The notes beneath the pieces are model-generated. The model saw only the letters and a list, made by a program, of their open reading frames with translations, was not told the DNA's origin and did no database searches. Made by a program: the position numbers and the translations under genes. This document shows positions 17,650-26,500 of a stretch of 64,000 bases of DNA, in pieces; position 1 is the stretch's first letter; the number at the start of each line of letters is the position of its first letter. The stretch comes from Streptomyces sp. P9-A4 (GTDB lineage: Bacteria; Actinomycetota; Actinomycetes; Streptomycetales; Streptomycetaceae): the NCBI RefSeq assembly GCF_036634195.1, contig NZ_JAZIFY010000001.1:6210501-6274500 (forward strand), written 5' to 3'.

Positions 17650-18330
17650 ATGGGGCACCTGACCCACCGCGACCTGAACGCCTCCCGCGAGCGGCTGCGC
17701 GACCAGGTCGCCCACGCCCTGCGGGCCGCCCTGATCTCGGGGGAGCTGCGGCCCGGCGTGGTGTACTCGGCGCCCACCCTGGCCGAGGACTTCGGGATCT
17801 CCGCGACCCCCGTCCGCGAGGCGATGCTCGACCTGGCCCGGGAGGGTCTGGTCGAGCCCGTCCGCAACAAGGGGTTCCGGGTCACCGAGGTCGACGGGCG
17901 CGACCTCGACCAGTTCACCGAGATCCGCGCGCTCGTCGAGATCCCGACGGTCGTCCACGTCACCCGGTCCGCCGCCCGCGAGGACCTGGAGGCGCTGCGC
18001 CCGGTCGCCGAAGAGATCGTGCGCGCCGCCCGCGAGCACGACCTCATCGGCTATCTGGAGGCCGACCGGCTCTTCCACCTCACCCTCCTCGGCCTCGCGG
18101 GCAGCGAACGCCTGGTCGAGACCGTCGGCGACCTGCGCAAGCGCTCGCGGCTCTACGGGCTCACCGCCCTGGACGAGAGCGGGAACCTGATCCCGTCGGC
18201 CGAGGAGCACATCGAGCTCCTGGACCTCATGCTGGCCGGCGACGCCGAGGGCGCGGAGGCCTGTATGACCCGCCACCTGGGCCATGTCCGCTCGCTGTGG
18301 GCCAAGGACGACGGACCGGCCGGAGTCTAG
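17650..18330 (+). CDS. GntR/FCD-family regulator of the hydroxyproline locus
   Basis: A 226-residue FadR-subfamily regulator. The winged helix (about residues 14-80) includes LRAALISGELRPGVVYS, LAEDFGISATPVREAMLDLAREGLVEPVRNKGFRVTEV being the HTH and wing. The FCD ligand domain (about 90-215) has the metal-binding pattern DxxFH in EADRLFHLTLL and later EEHIELL and TRHLGHV histidines. It ends the deaminase operon and is the natural candidate to bind the four related operators at 3044, 10923, 11036 and 14149, released by a hydroxyproline-derived ligand. Its TAG stop is part of the CTAG site into which the adjacent MITE inserted, so the C-terminus was left intact. Confidence 0.9.
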   Translation: MGHLTHRDLNASRERLRDQVAHALRAALISGELRPGVVYSAPTLAEDFGISATPVREAMLDLAREGLVEPVRNKGFRVTEVDGRDLDQFTEIRALVEIPTVVHVTRSAAREDLEALRPVAEEIVRAAREHDLIGYLEADRLFHLTLLGLAGSERLVETVGDLRKRSRLYGLTALDESGNLIPSAEEHIELLDLMLAGDAEGAEACMTRHLGHVRSLWAKDDGPAGV

Positions 18331-18502
18331 GGCCTGTCGTCACACTCCCGCCTGCCCCACGACGCCTGGCACGCGCTCTCGCCGCACCGGGCGAAAGCCC
18401 GAGTACGGTCCAGTACGAGGGCTTCCGCCCGGCACGCCGAGAGCACGCACCAGACGCCGCGGGGCCGCCCTTCGGGCGACGACGGGAGTGTGACGACAGG
18501 CC
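18331..18502. mobile_element. MITE-like element with 20-bp perfect terminal inverted repeats
   Basis: A 172-bp non-coding element begins GGCCTGTCGTCACACTCCCG and ends with its exact reverse complement. It is flanked by CTAG on both sides (18327-18330 and 18503-18506). Most of its length forms one long imperfect palindrome: for example the segments around CCGGGCG-AAAGCCC and GGGCTTCCGCCCGG pair across a centre near GTACGGTCC. The ends share GG(C/T)CTGTCGTCA with the right end of the adjoining IS, so the IS transposase or a relative probably mobilises it. Confidence 0.85.
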
Positions 18503-18506
18503 CTAG

Positions 18507-19396
18507 GCGGTGTCTTCAAATGATCGCTGCTGGTGGATCATGGTTGCGTGATACGTCGTCATGAGCTGTCTGATGCCGAGTGGGAGTTCGTCCGGCCGTT
18601 GCTTCCCGTGTCGTTGCGGGGGCGGAAGCGGCTGGACGATCGCAGGGTGTTGAACGGGATCGTGTGGAAGTTCCGGACCGGGACGGCCTGGCGGGATGTG
18701 CCCGAGTGTTATGGGCCGTGGGCCACGCTCCACACGCGTTTTCGCAGGTGGGCGGCGGACGGGACGTTCGACCGGATGCTGCGGGCCGCGCAGGCGAAGG
18801 CGGACGCGGCGGGCGACATCGAGTGGCTGGTGTCGGTGGACTCCACGGTCGTCCGCGCCCATCAGCACGCGGCCGGGGCCCGAAAAGGGGGCTCCGCGAC
18901 CCGGCCCTCGGCCGGTCCAGGGGTGGCCTGACCAGCAAGATTCATCTGGCCTGCGACGGGCGGGGCCGTCCGCTCGGCTTCGTCGTCACGGGCGGCAACA
19001 CCAACGACTGCACCCGGTTCACCACGGTCATGGAAGCGATCCGGGTGCCCCGGATCGGACCGGGACGGCCCCGGGTCCGGCCCGATCACGTGCTGGGAGA
19101 CAAGGGCTACAGCTCGAAGGCGATCCGTGCCTGGCTCCGCCGTCGGGGCATCCCGCACACGATTCCCGAGCGGGCCGACCAGGTCCGCAACCGGGCCCGG
19201 CGAGGCAGCCGCGGAGGGCGCCCGCCGGCCTTCGACCGCGAGGCATACAAGCATCGCAACGTCGTGGAACGGTGCTTCAACCGCCTGAAGCAGTGGCGGG
19301 GCATCGCCACCCGATACGACAAGACCGCCCAGTCCTACGAAGCCGCCGTCGCCCTCGCCTCACTCCTGATGTGGGCGTGACATTTGACGACAGACC
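18507..19396 (+). mobile_element. IS5-family insertion sequence flanked by CTAG
   Basis: An 890-bp element bounded by CTAG at 18503-18506 and 19397-19400. The ends are imperfect inverted repeats: GCGGTGTCTTCAAATG on the left, against GGTCTGTCGTCAAATG read inward from the right (12 of 16 match). A 4-bp CTAG target and the two-frame transposase fit the IS5 family. The left CTAG is shared with the MITE, so one inserted next to the other. Confidence 0.85.
18533..19380 (+). CDS. IS5-family DDE transposase, made by programmed frameshift
   Basis: Two overlapping frames together encode a transposase of about 280 residues. The first frame (18533-18931) has the DNA-binding half, ELSDAEWEFVRPLLP and FRTGTAWRDVPECYGPW, and the first catalytic Asp in VSVDSTVVRAHQH. 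The second frame, ending at 19380, has RSRGGLTSKIHLACDG, the second Asp in VLGDKGYSSKAIR and the Glu in NVVERCFNRLKQWR. A slippery AAAAGGGGG (18883-18891) lies in the overlap, where a -1 shift gives a continuous product. All DDE residues are intact, so the element may be active. Confidence 0.85.
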
Positions 19397-19525
19397 CTAG
19401 GGCCGAATACGTCCGCCGGACCCGGGCGAACGTCTCGACGGGGGACCCCCGATCCGCGAAACTGTCGCCAACAGGCCTTCAATCAGGCGTCGTTGGACAG
19501 ATTTCGTGCATCTACGGGGGAGAAC

Positions 19526-20080
19526 ATGTCAGGACTTGCCCTTCGCTGGTCGGCGCGCGCGGCGGGTGCGGTGGCCGGAGCGTTACTGGTCACCGGCGGT
19601 ACGGCCGGCGTCACCTTCGCGGCCGACACCGACCGCACGGCCGTCGCCGCGGCCTACCTTCCCACGGTCGACATGGGCAACACCTTCGCCGTGGTCGCGA
19701 CCACCCACCCGGACACCGTGGGCTGCAACGGCTACAAGGTCGTCGGATCGGGGACGTCCACCGGCAAGCCGCTCACCAACGGCGGCACCTGGACGCAGAA
19801 CGAGGAGGCGTGCACCGCGACCGTCCCCGGCAAGTGGGACATCAAGGGGACCGCGACGATCACCGAGCCCGACGGTGACAAGCTCAACCTCAGCTACCAC
19901 CTCAGCGCCCCGCTGACCGCGGACACCCTGGTCTACCCGACCGGCACCTTCACGATCACCGGCGGCTCCGGCAACTACGCCTTCGTCCGGGGCAGCGGCA
20001 AGATGAACGCCCGGGTCAACCTGCTGGACCACGACCACGTCAGCAGCACCCTGCTCGGCGACATCGAGTACCTGGGCTGA
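19526..20080 (+). CDS. Secreted beta-barrel protein, allene-oxide-cyclase/dirigent-like
   Basis: A 184-residue protein with a classic signal peptide: Arg-containing N-region, hydrophobic core AGAVAGALLVTGGTAGVTF, and a probable cut after FAADTDR-proximal Ala. The mature part is beta-rich; FTITGGSGNYAFVRGSGKM near the C-terminus matches the GGTGxYxxxxG turn seen in allene-oxide-cyclase-barrel/dirigent-like proteins. One Cys pair (CNGYK...EEAC) may form a disulfide. GGGGGAG precedes the ATG. Codon 20 is TTA, the rare bldA-dependent leucine codon. It lies between the IS and the ligase gene; whether it belongs to the biosynthetic cluster is unclear. The fold assignment is moderate. Confidence 0.7.
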   Translation: MSGLALRWSARAAGAVAGALLVTGGTAGVTFAADTDRTAVAAAYLPTVDMGNTFAVVATTHPDTVGCNGYKVVGSGTSTGKPLTNGGTWTQNEEACTATVPGKWDIKGTATITEPDGDKLNLSYHLSAPLTADTLVYPTGTFTITGGSGNYAFVRGSGKMNARVNLLDHDHVSSTLLGDIEYLG

Positions 20081-20133
20081 ACCGGCCCCTCGTACGTCGT
20101 CCTTCTCGCCGCGCACCTTCAGGGAGCCGCACC

Positions 20134-21795
20134 ATGAAGAGCACGATGCAGGACCGGGAACTGCTCGTCCGCGACATCCTCACCCACGGTCAGCGCGTCT
20201 ACGGGAACAGCCGGGTGGTGCGCTGCGCCGACGGGCCGGCCGCCCGGTCCACCCAGACCTTCGCCGACATCGCCGGACAGGCCGGACAACTGGCCTCCGC
20301 ACTGGCCCGGTTGGGCGTGCGGACCGGAGAGCGGGTCGCCACCCTCGCCTGGAACACCCCCGAACACCTGGTGGCCTACCTCGCCGTACCCAGCATGGGC
20401 GCGGTACTTCACACCCTCAACCTCCGCCTCCACCACGACCAGTTGGGGTATGTCGTCGAGCACGCCGAGGACGCCGTCCTCCTCGTCGACGCCACCCTGC
20501 TCGACATGCTCGTCCCCCTGCGCGACCGGCTGGGGAGCGTACGCCACCTGGTCGTCATCGGTGACGCGCCGGAGCCGGACCTGCCCGCGCACATCGCCGT
20601 GCACGACTGGCACGCGCTGCTCGCCGCCGAGCGCCCCGGCTTCGACTGGCCCGACCTGGACGAGCGGGAGGCGGCGGCCCTCTGCTACACCACCGGCACC
20701 ACCGGCAACCCCAAGGGCGTGGCCTACAGCCACCGGTCCATCATCCTCCACACCCTCGGCGTCTCGGGCGGCGCCGGCTTCGCCATGCACGACGGCGACC
20801 GGGTCCTGCCGATCGTGCCGATGTTCCACGCCAACGCCTGGGGCTGGCCCTACTCCGCCTGGCTGGCGGGCTCCGACCTCATCATGAACGGCCGGCAGCT
20901 CCACACCCCCGACCTCGCCCGCATCATCAACGAGGAGCGGCCCACCGCGGTCGCGGCGATCTGCACCATCTGGAACAGCCTGGTGCACCACGGCGAGCGC
21001 CACCCGCTCGACCTGAGCGCCGTACGCCTCGCGGGCTGCGGCGGCGCGACCCCGCCCCGCGCCCTGCTCACCCGGCTCAAGGAGCGCTACGGGGTCCGTC
21101 TCAAGCAGGGCTGGGGCCTGACCGAGACCAGCCCCCTGGCCACCTTCGCGGTCCCCCCGCACGACACCCCGGACGAGGACGAGGTCGGCTGGCTGGCCAA
21201 GAGCGGCCGCCTCATGCCCTTCGTCCAGGCGCGGCTGATCGCGGAGGACGGCACCGAACAGCCCTGGGACGGCACCTCCGTGGGCGAACTGGAGCTGCGC
21301 GGACCCTGGGTCACCGGGTCGTACTTCAACACCGAGGAGTCCCCGGAGAAGTTCCACGACGGCTGGCTGCGCACCGGCGACCTGGGAGTGATCGAGCCGG
21401 GCGGCTGGGTGGTGGTCAGCGACCGCCTCAAGGACGGCATCAAGAGCGGCGGCGAGTGGATCTCCACCATCGAGCTGGAGAACGCGATCATCGAGCACCC
21501 CGCTGTCCTGGAGGCGATCGTCGTCGGCGTGCCCGACCCCCGCTGGGAGGAACGCCCCCTGGCCTGCGTGTCGTTGGTGCCGGGCGCCGACGTCGACGGC
21601 GACGGACTACGGACGTTCCTCGCCGGGCGGGTGGCTCGCTGGTGGGTGCCCGAGCGCTGGTCGTTCGTGGACGCCGTGCCCAAGACCAGCGTCGGCAAGT
21701 ACGACAAGCGGGCGGTACGGGCGCTGCACGCGGAAGGGGCACTGGACGTCTGGGTCCCGGGTGAGCCCGGCGGGCAGGCGTCGCCCACGGAGTGA
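20134..21795 (+). CDS. Acyl-CoA ligase / AMP-forming fatty-acid ligase
   Basis: A 553-residue ANL-superfamily enzyme. The phosphate loop is CYTTGTTGNPKGVAYSHRS (about residues 184-202), A5 is GWGLTETSPL, A7 is LRTGDLG, A8 is DRLKDGIKSGGEWIS, and the A10 lysine is in KTSVGKYDKR near residue 520. Length and motifs match medium/long-chain acyl-CoA synthetases. It activates a carboxylic acid as acyl-AMP and transfers it to CoA or possibly to a carrier protein. As the nearest plus-strand gene to the PKS-NRPS it could supply or recycle an acyl precursor, but the KSQ loading module does not need an activated starter acid, so its role is open. Confidence 0.88.
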   Translation: MKSTMQDRELLVRDILTHGQRVYGNSRVVRCADGPAARSTQTFADIAGQAGQLASALARLGVRTGERVATLAWNTPEHLVAYLAVPSMGAVLHTLNLRLHHDQLGYVVEHAEDAVLLVDATLLDMLVPLRDRLGSVRHLVVIGDAPEPDLPAHIAVHDWHALLAAERPGFDWPDLDEREAAALCYTTGTTGNPKGVAYSHRSIILHTLGVSGGAGFAMHDGDRVLPIVPMFHANAWGWPYSAWLAGSDLIMNGRQLHTPDLARIINEERPTAVAAICTIWNSLVHHGERHPLDLSAVRLAGCGGATPPRALLTRLKERYGVRLKQGWGLTETSPLATFAVPPHDTPDEDEVGWLAKSGRLMPFVQARLIAEDGTEQPWDGTSVGELELRGPWVTGSYFNTEESPEKFHDGWLRTGDLGVIEPGGWVVVSDRLKDGIKSGGEWISTIELENAIIEHPAVLEAIVVGVPDPRWEERPLACVSLVPGADVDGDGLRTFLAGRVARWWVPERWSFVDAVPKTSVGKYDKRAVRALHAEGALDVWVPGEPGGQASPTE

Positions 21796-21909
21796 GCGGC
21801 CGAGCGGCGCCCCGGACCACCCGGGGCGCCGCTCACCGTACGCCCAGCCGGTTCCCGTACGCCCCCGGATCGCCCGGGGCCTCGTACGCCCAGCCGTTTC
21901 CCGTACGCC

Positions 21910-22356
21910 TCAGGCAGCCGTGAGGCGCGCCGCCTCCGCCAGCAGCTCCCGCTGCCCGTCGGGGCCGAGGCCCAGCTCCCGTACCAGCCGGAGCGTCAGA
22001 ACGAGATGGGCCTGCATCGTCCGCTCGGGATCCAGGTGCTCACCCGGCGCCGAGCCCGCGTTCAGACCGTCGGTGAACAGCCGCCCGAGGACACCCGCGT
22101 CGAAGTCCTCCGCGCCCGCCTCGAGGGAGCCGAGGAACTCCGCGACGTACCCGTCGATCTCCTGCCCCGTCGCGCCCTGCGGGAAGCGGTGCCGGACCGC
22201 GATCCCGAAGGCGGCCCCCACCGCCTGCCCGTAATGCGCCCCGCTGGGATCGAGGGCAGCGGACTTCTGCGCGAATCCGATGAAGTCGAACGCCAACAGG
22301 GCGCCCAGCACGTCGAGTTCGTTGACACCGGTGACGGTGTCGATGTCGGTGGTCAT
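21910..22356 (-). CDS. Small helical protein of unknown function, coupled to the flavin monooxygenase
   Basis: A 148-residue acidic, mostly helical, soluble protein without signal peptide, transmembrane segment or cysteine. I do not recognise a family. The ATG overlaps the stop codon of the flavin monooxygenase (ATGA), so the two are translated together, and it is the last gene of the minus-strand biosynthetic operon. A partner or chaperone role for the monooxygenase, or an isomerase/cyclase acting on the product, would fit the position; there is no direct sequence evidence for either. Confidence 0.7.
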   Translation of the reverse strand: MTTDIDTVTGVNELDVLGALLAFDFIGFAQKSAALDPSGAHYGQAVGAAFGIAVRHRFPQGATGQEIDGYVAEFLGSLEAGAEDFDAGVLGRLFTDGLNAGSAPGEHLDPERTMQAHLVLTLRLVRELGLGPDGQRELLAEAARLTAA

Positions 22357-23435
22357 GACGGCTCGCCTTCTGCCGTGGGGGAGGTGGTCGTGGTGCTGCG
22401 GGCGGCGGAGACGACCGCCGCCGCGACGTGTTCGGCGTCCCGGCCGACGAAGCCGATCAGCGCCGAGCCACGGGTACGCATCCGGTACAGCCCCAGGTAG
22501 TGGCTGCCGGGCGATGCCCCCAGGCCCTCCGTCTGCCGGGGCTGCCCGGACTCGTCCAGCATCTCCGGATCGAGCCAGCTCCAGTCGGTGCGGAAGCCGG
22601 TCGCCCAGATCACCGTGGACGGCTTGACGCGCTCGCCGTCCGCGGCGACCAGCTCGGCGCCCTCGGCCGCCGTGATCCGGCCCACCGTCCGCAGCTCGCC
22701 CGCCGCGGCCAGTTCGGGCACCCGGTCGCCCACGATCGGGTCGGGCGCCTGCATGTTCACCGGGAGGCTCATCACACCGATGACGCTCATCCACCAGAAC
22801 ATGTCCCGCCCGAGGACGGTCTGCGGCAGCGGCGGCGAGACCTTGTCGCTGCAACTGAGCACCACACTGTGGGTCCCGGCCAGCTCCGCGGCTATCTGCC
22901 GCCCCGAGTTGCCGTCGCCGACGACCACCACGGTGCCGGGCGGCACCTGGGCGGGGCTCCGGTACTCGCTGGTGTGCAGGGTGGGCACGTCCGGGCTCAG
23001 CCCGGCGGCGAACTCCGGCAGCCGGGGCGTGCCGAACGGGCCGGTCGCGATCACCACCTGGCCGGCCCGGCACACGCCGTGCGCGGTGGTCAGCAGATAG
23101 CCGTCACCGTCGGCGCGCAGCGACAGCACCCGCTGGTCGGTGAGGACCGGAAGGCCGAACCGCTCGACGTAGTCCCGCAGATACGCCACCACCTCGTCCT
23201 TGCCGGGGTAGTGCGCGCCCTCGCCGGGGAAGGGCAGGCCCGGCAGCCCGGAGAACTGCGCCGACGTGAACAGCGTCAGCGAGTCCCAGCGCCGCCGCCA
23301 GGTCTCCCCGACCTCGCTCCCCGCGTCGAGGACCACACACCGCACGCCCGCCTGCCGCAGGTGGTACGCGGCGGCGAGGCCGGACTGGCCCGCTCCGATG
23401 ACGGCGACCGGCACGCTGGCCGGCAGGGCGCTCAT
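22353..23435 (-). CDS. Flavin-containing monooxygenase (FMO-like, NAD(P)H-dependent)
   Basis: A 360-residue flavoprotein. The FAD fold VAVIGAGQSGLAAAYHL starts at residue 9; the second fold, VVVVGDGNSGRQIAAEL (about 168-184), binds NADPH; and VVIATGPFGTPRLPEF lies between them. VIWATGFRTDWSWLDPEML is the ATG(F/Y) motif of the family. It is of the short YdhS/CzcO-like bacterial type. It lies 145 bp downstream of the PKS-NRPS on the same strand, after a terminator-like hairpin. Plausible tasks are N- or S-oxidation, hydroxylation or Baeyer-Villiger oxidation of the assembled thiazoline product. Confidence 0.88.
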   Translation of the reverse strand: MSALPASVPVAVIGAGQSGLAAAYHLRQAGVRCVVLDAGSEVGETWRRRWDSLTLFTSAQFSGLPGLPFPGEGAHYPGKDEVVAYLRDYVERFGLPVLTDQRVLSLRADGDGYLLTTAHGVCRAGQVVIATGPFGTPRLPEFAAGLSPDVPTLHTSEYRSPAQVPPGTVVVVGDGNSGRQIAAELAGTHSVVLSCSDKVSPPLPQTVLGRDMFWWMSVIGVMSLPVNMQAPDPIVGDRVPELAAAGELRTVGRITAAEGAELVAADGERVKPSTVIWATGFRTDWSWLDPEMLDESGQPRQTEGLGASPGSHYLGLYRMRTRGSALIGFVGRDAEHVAAAVVSAARSTTTTSPTAEGEPS

Positions 23436-23541
23436 CGGCCCGCTCCGGCGCTGTTCCGGTCGGCCTGATCTATTCGCATTCCGTTCGTCCTCGTTTCTTG
23501 GACCTGGACCCGCGGGACCGGCATGACCGGCCCCGCGGGGT

Positions 23542-23574
23542 CCGGCCGGGCCGCTTGCGAGGCGGCCCGGCCGG
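23542..23574 (-). terminator. Stem-loop after the PKS-NRPS gene
   Basis: CCGGCCGGGCCGC and its exact complement form a 13-bp stem around a 7-base loop, 7 bases past the PKS-NRPS stop codon. It may end the giant transcript or protect its 3' end while letting some polymerase continue to the monooxygenase. Confidence 0.7.
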
Positions 23575-23580
23575 TTCGGA

Positions 23581-26500
23581 TCAGTGGGCGTCGACGGCCC
23601 GGTGGGACGCGGTGCCGGTCACGGACGTGTCCGGGCCGCCGTCCAGCGCCCGGCGCAGCTCACCGGCCAGGACGCGCAGCCGCGCGCCGCGCATCACCGT
23701 GTAGTGGTCGCCGGGCACGTCGACGAGCGTGGCGTCGCCGGGGAAGAGCTCCATCCAGCGGGCCGCCGTCTCGGGCGTCGCGCCGCCGTCCGCCGCCCGC
23801 AGCGACAGCACCCGCCCGGCGAAGCCGCTGGGCGTGTGGCTCAGCAGGGCCCGGTAGTTGCTCCGGAACCGGTCGGCGATACGGCTCAGTGTCCCGAGGT
23901 CGATGTCCTCGGACAGCGCCCCGGCGGCACGTGCCTCCGTGTGCAGCACCTCCACCGGCGGGCGGCCGTCGAAGGCCTCGGGCGGCAGCTCCCAGGTCAC
24001 CCCGGCCAGCCCCGCCAGATCCCGGGCGAACCAGGACAGCAGCACCTCGTCGGAGACGGGCGTCCCCCCGGCCGGCCCCGGCTCCACCATCAGGTCGATC
24101 ACGGCGAGCAGTTCCACCTCGGCGCCCGCCGCGGTGAGCTGGGCCGCCATCTCCAGGGCGATCACCCCGCCCATCGACCAGCCGCCGAGCCGGTACGGGC
24201 CCTCCGGCAGCGCCTCGCGGACCGCGGAGACGTAGTGGGCGGCCATGTCCGTGACGCCGGACAGCGGGGCGTCCGGCAGCTGGAGTGCGTAGAACGGCTG
24301 CTCCTCGCCCAGGAGTTCGGCGAGTTCCGCGTAGCAGAGCACATCACCGCCCACCGGGTGGACGAAGACCAGCGGAGTCCGCGAACCGGTGGTGCGCACC
24401 GGCACCAGTGCCGTCCGCCCCTCCTCGCCGCTGCCGGCCTCCCGGACCGCCCGGGCGAGCAGCTCGATGGTGGGCCGGGCGAAGAGGCTGGACAGCGGCA
24501 GGCTGCGGCCCAGACCGCGGGCGATCCTGGCCATCAGCCGTACCGCGAGCAGCGAGTCCCCGCCGAGGTCGAAGAAGCTCGCCGTCACCCCGATCTCGGT
24601 CAGGCCGAAGAACTCCGACCAGATCTCCGCCAGCCGGCGTTCCACCTCGTCGCGGGGGGCGACGAACCCGGCCCCCTCGACCGCGACCTCGTCGGGCGCG
24701 GGCAGCGCGGCCCGGTTGACCTTCCCGTTGTCGCTGAGCGGCAGCTCGTCCAGGACGAGGACGCGCTGCGGCACCAGATGCGGCGGGACGACCTGGCGCA
24801 GCGCCTCGATGACCTGCTGCTCGCTGTCGTCGCGCCCCTCGTCGAGGACGACGTACGCGATCAGCCGCTTGGGCCCGTGCTGCTCGCCCGCCGCGACGAC
24901 CGCGGCGCACCGCACCCCCTCGCACTGGGTGAGCGCGGCCTCGACCTCGCCCAGCTCGATGCGGTAGCCCTGGATCTTCACCTGGGAGTCCTGCCGGCCG
25001 AGGAACTCGATGGAGCCGTCCGGCAGGAAGCGCCCCAGGTCACCGGTGCGGTAGAGGCGCTCACCGGTCACCGGGTGGTGCAGGAACGCGGCGCGGGTCT
25101 TGGCCTCGTCGTTGAGATAGCCACGGGCCAGCCCGACCCCGGCGATGTAGAGGTCGCCGGGCACCCACACGGGGCAGGGCCGCATGGCGCCGTCGAGCAC
25201 ATGGAAACGCTGGTTACGCATCGCCTTGCCGTACGGAATGCTCACGCAGTCGTCGTCCACCTCCCCGATGGGGTGCAGGATCGACCAGATCGACGCCTCC
25301 GTGGCGCCGCCGAGGCTCCACAGCCCGGCGTCCGGCAGCAGCAGCCGTATCCGGCCCGGCAGGGTCACCGGGATCCAGTCCCCGCTCATCATGACGAGCC
25401 GCACCGGCAGCCCGGTGAGCCCGTTCGCGAGGGCGTGCTCGGTGAACATCTCCATCAGCGCGGGCACGCTGTTCCAGACGGTCACCCCGTGCTCGGCGAC
25501 CAGCTCCGCCCAGCGGGCGGGCTCGCGGTGCGCCGCCGGTTCCGGCAGCACCAGGGCGCCGCCCACCGACAGCAGACCGAACACGTCGTACACCGACAGG
25601 TCGAAGTGCATCGCGGAGAGGCCGAGGGCCCGGTCCGCCGCCGTGACGCCGTAGCGCTCGTTGACGTCGACGATCGTGTTCAGGGCCGCGCCGTGCTCGA
25701 TCATCACGCCCTTGGGCAGCCCGGTGGAGCCCGAGGTGAAGATCACGTACGCGAGGTCGGACGGCTTGGCACCGGACTCCCCGAGCGGACGCTCCTCACC
25801 CTCGTCCTCGGTCCTCACCACGGTCCTGGCCACACCCTCCGGCCAGCCCGCCGTGTCCTCCACCCACGGCTGGGTGACGACCCGGCCGATCCCGGCAGTG
25901 TCGAGCAGGACGTGCAGCCGTTCGACCGGCACCCGGGCGTCGATCGGGACGTACGCCGCCCCGGCCCGCAGGATGCCGAGGGCCGCGACGACCTGCTCCC
26001 AGCCCTTGTCCATCACGATCGCCACCAGGTCGCCGGGGCCGGCTCCCTGGGCGCGCAGCGCGTGCGCCACCTGGTTGGACCTGCGGTCGAGGTCCGCGTA
26101 CGACAGGGTCAGCGCCCGCGAGATGACGGCGGGCGCGTCGGGCGTGGCCGCGGCCCGCGCGAGCACCGCGTCGTGCAGCAGCCCGTCGGGCACGGGCCCG
26201 TCGGTGGCGTTGGCCTCGGCCCGTACGTCCAGGTCGGCGGCCGGCAGGAGCGCCGGCCTCGGGCGCTGCCAGGCCGAGGGGTCCCGGGACAGCTCGTGCA
26301 GCATCCCCACGTACGCGTCGAACATGGCGTCGACACAGCCCGCCGGGAACAGCTCCTCGATCACGTCCCAGTTGAGGACCAGCTCACCGGCCTCCTCGAC
26401 CGCCTGGTGGTCCAGCCACACCTGCGGGGTGCGCACCGAACTGCTCACCTGGCGGCCGTTCTCACCGAGGCCGGCCAGGTACTGCACGACTCCGCGCCGC

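Noticed and set aside
18533..19380. Transposase read as a broken pseudogene because of its two frames
   Set aside because: The break sits at an AAAAGGGGG slippery run in the usual IS5-family frameshift position, and all DDE residues are present, so programmed frameshifting is more likely.
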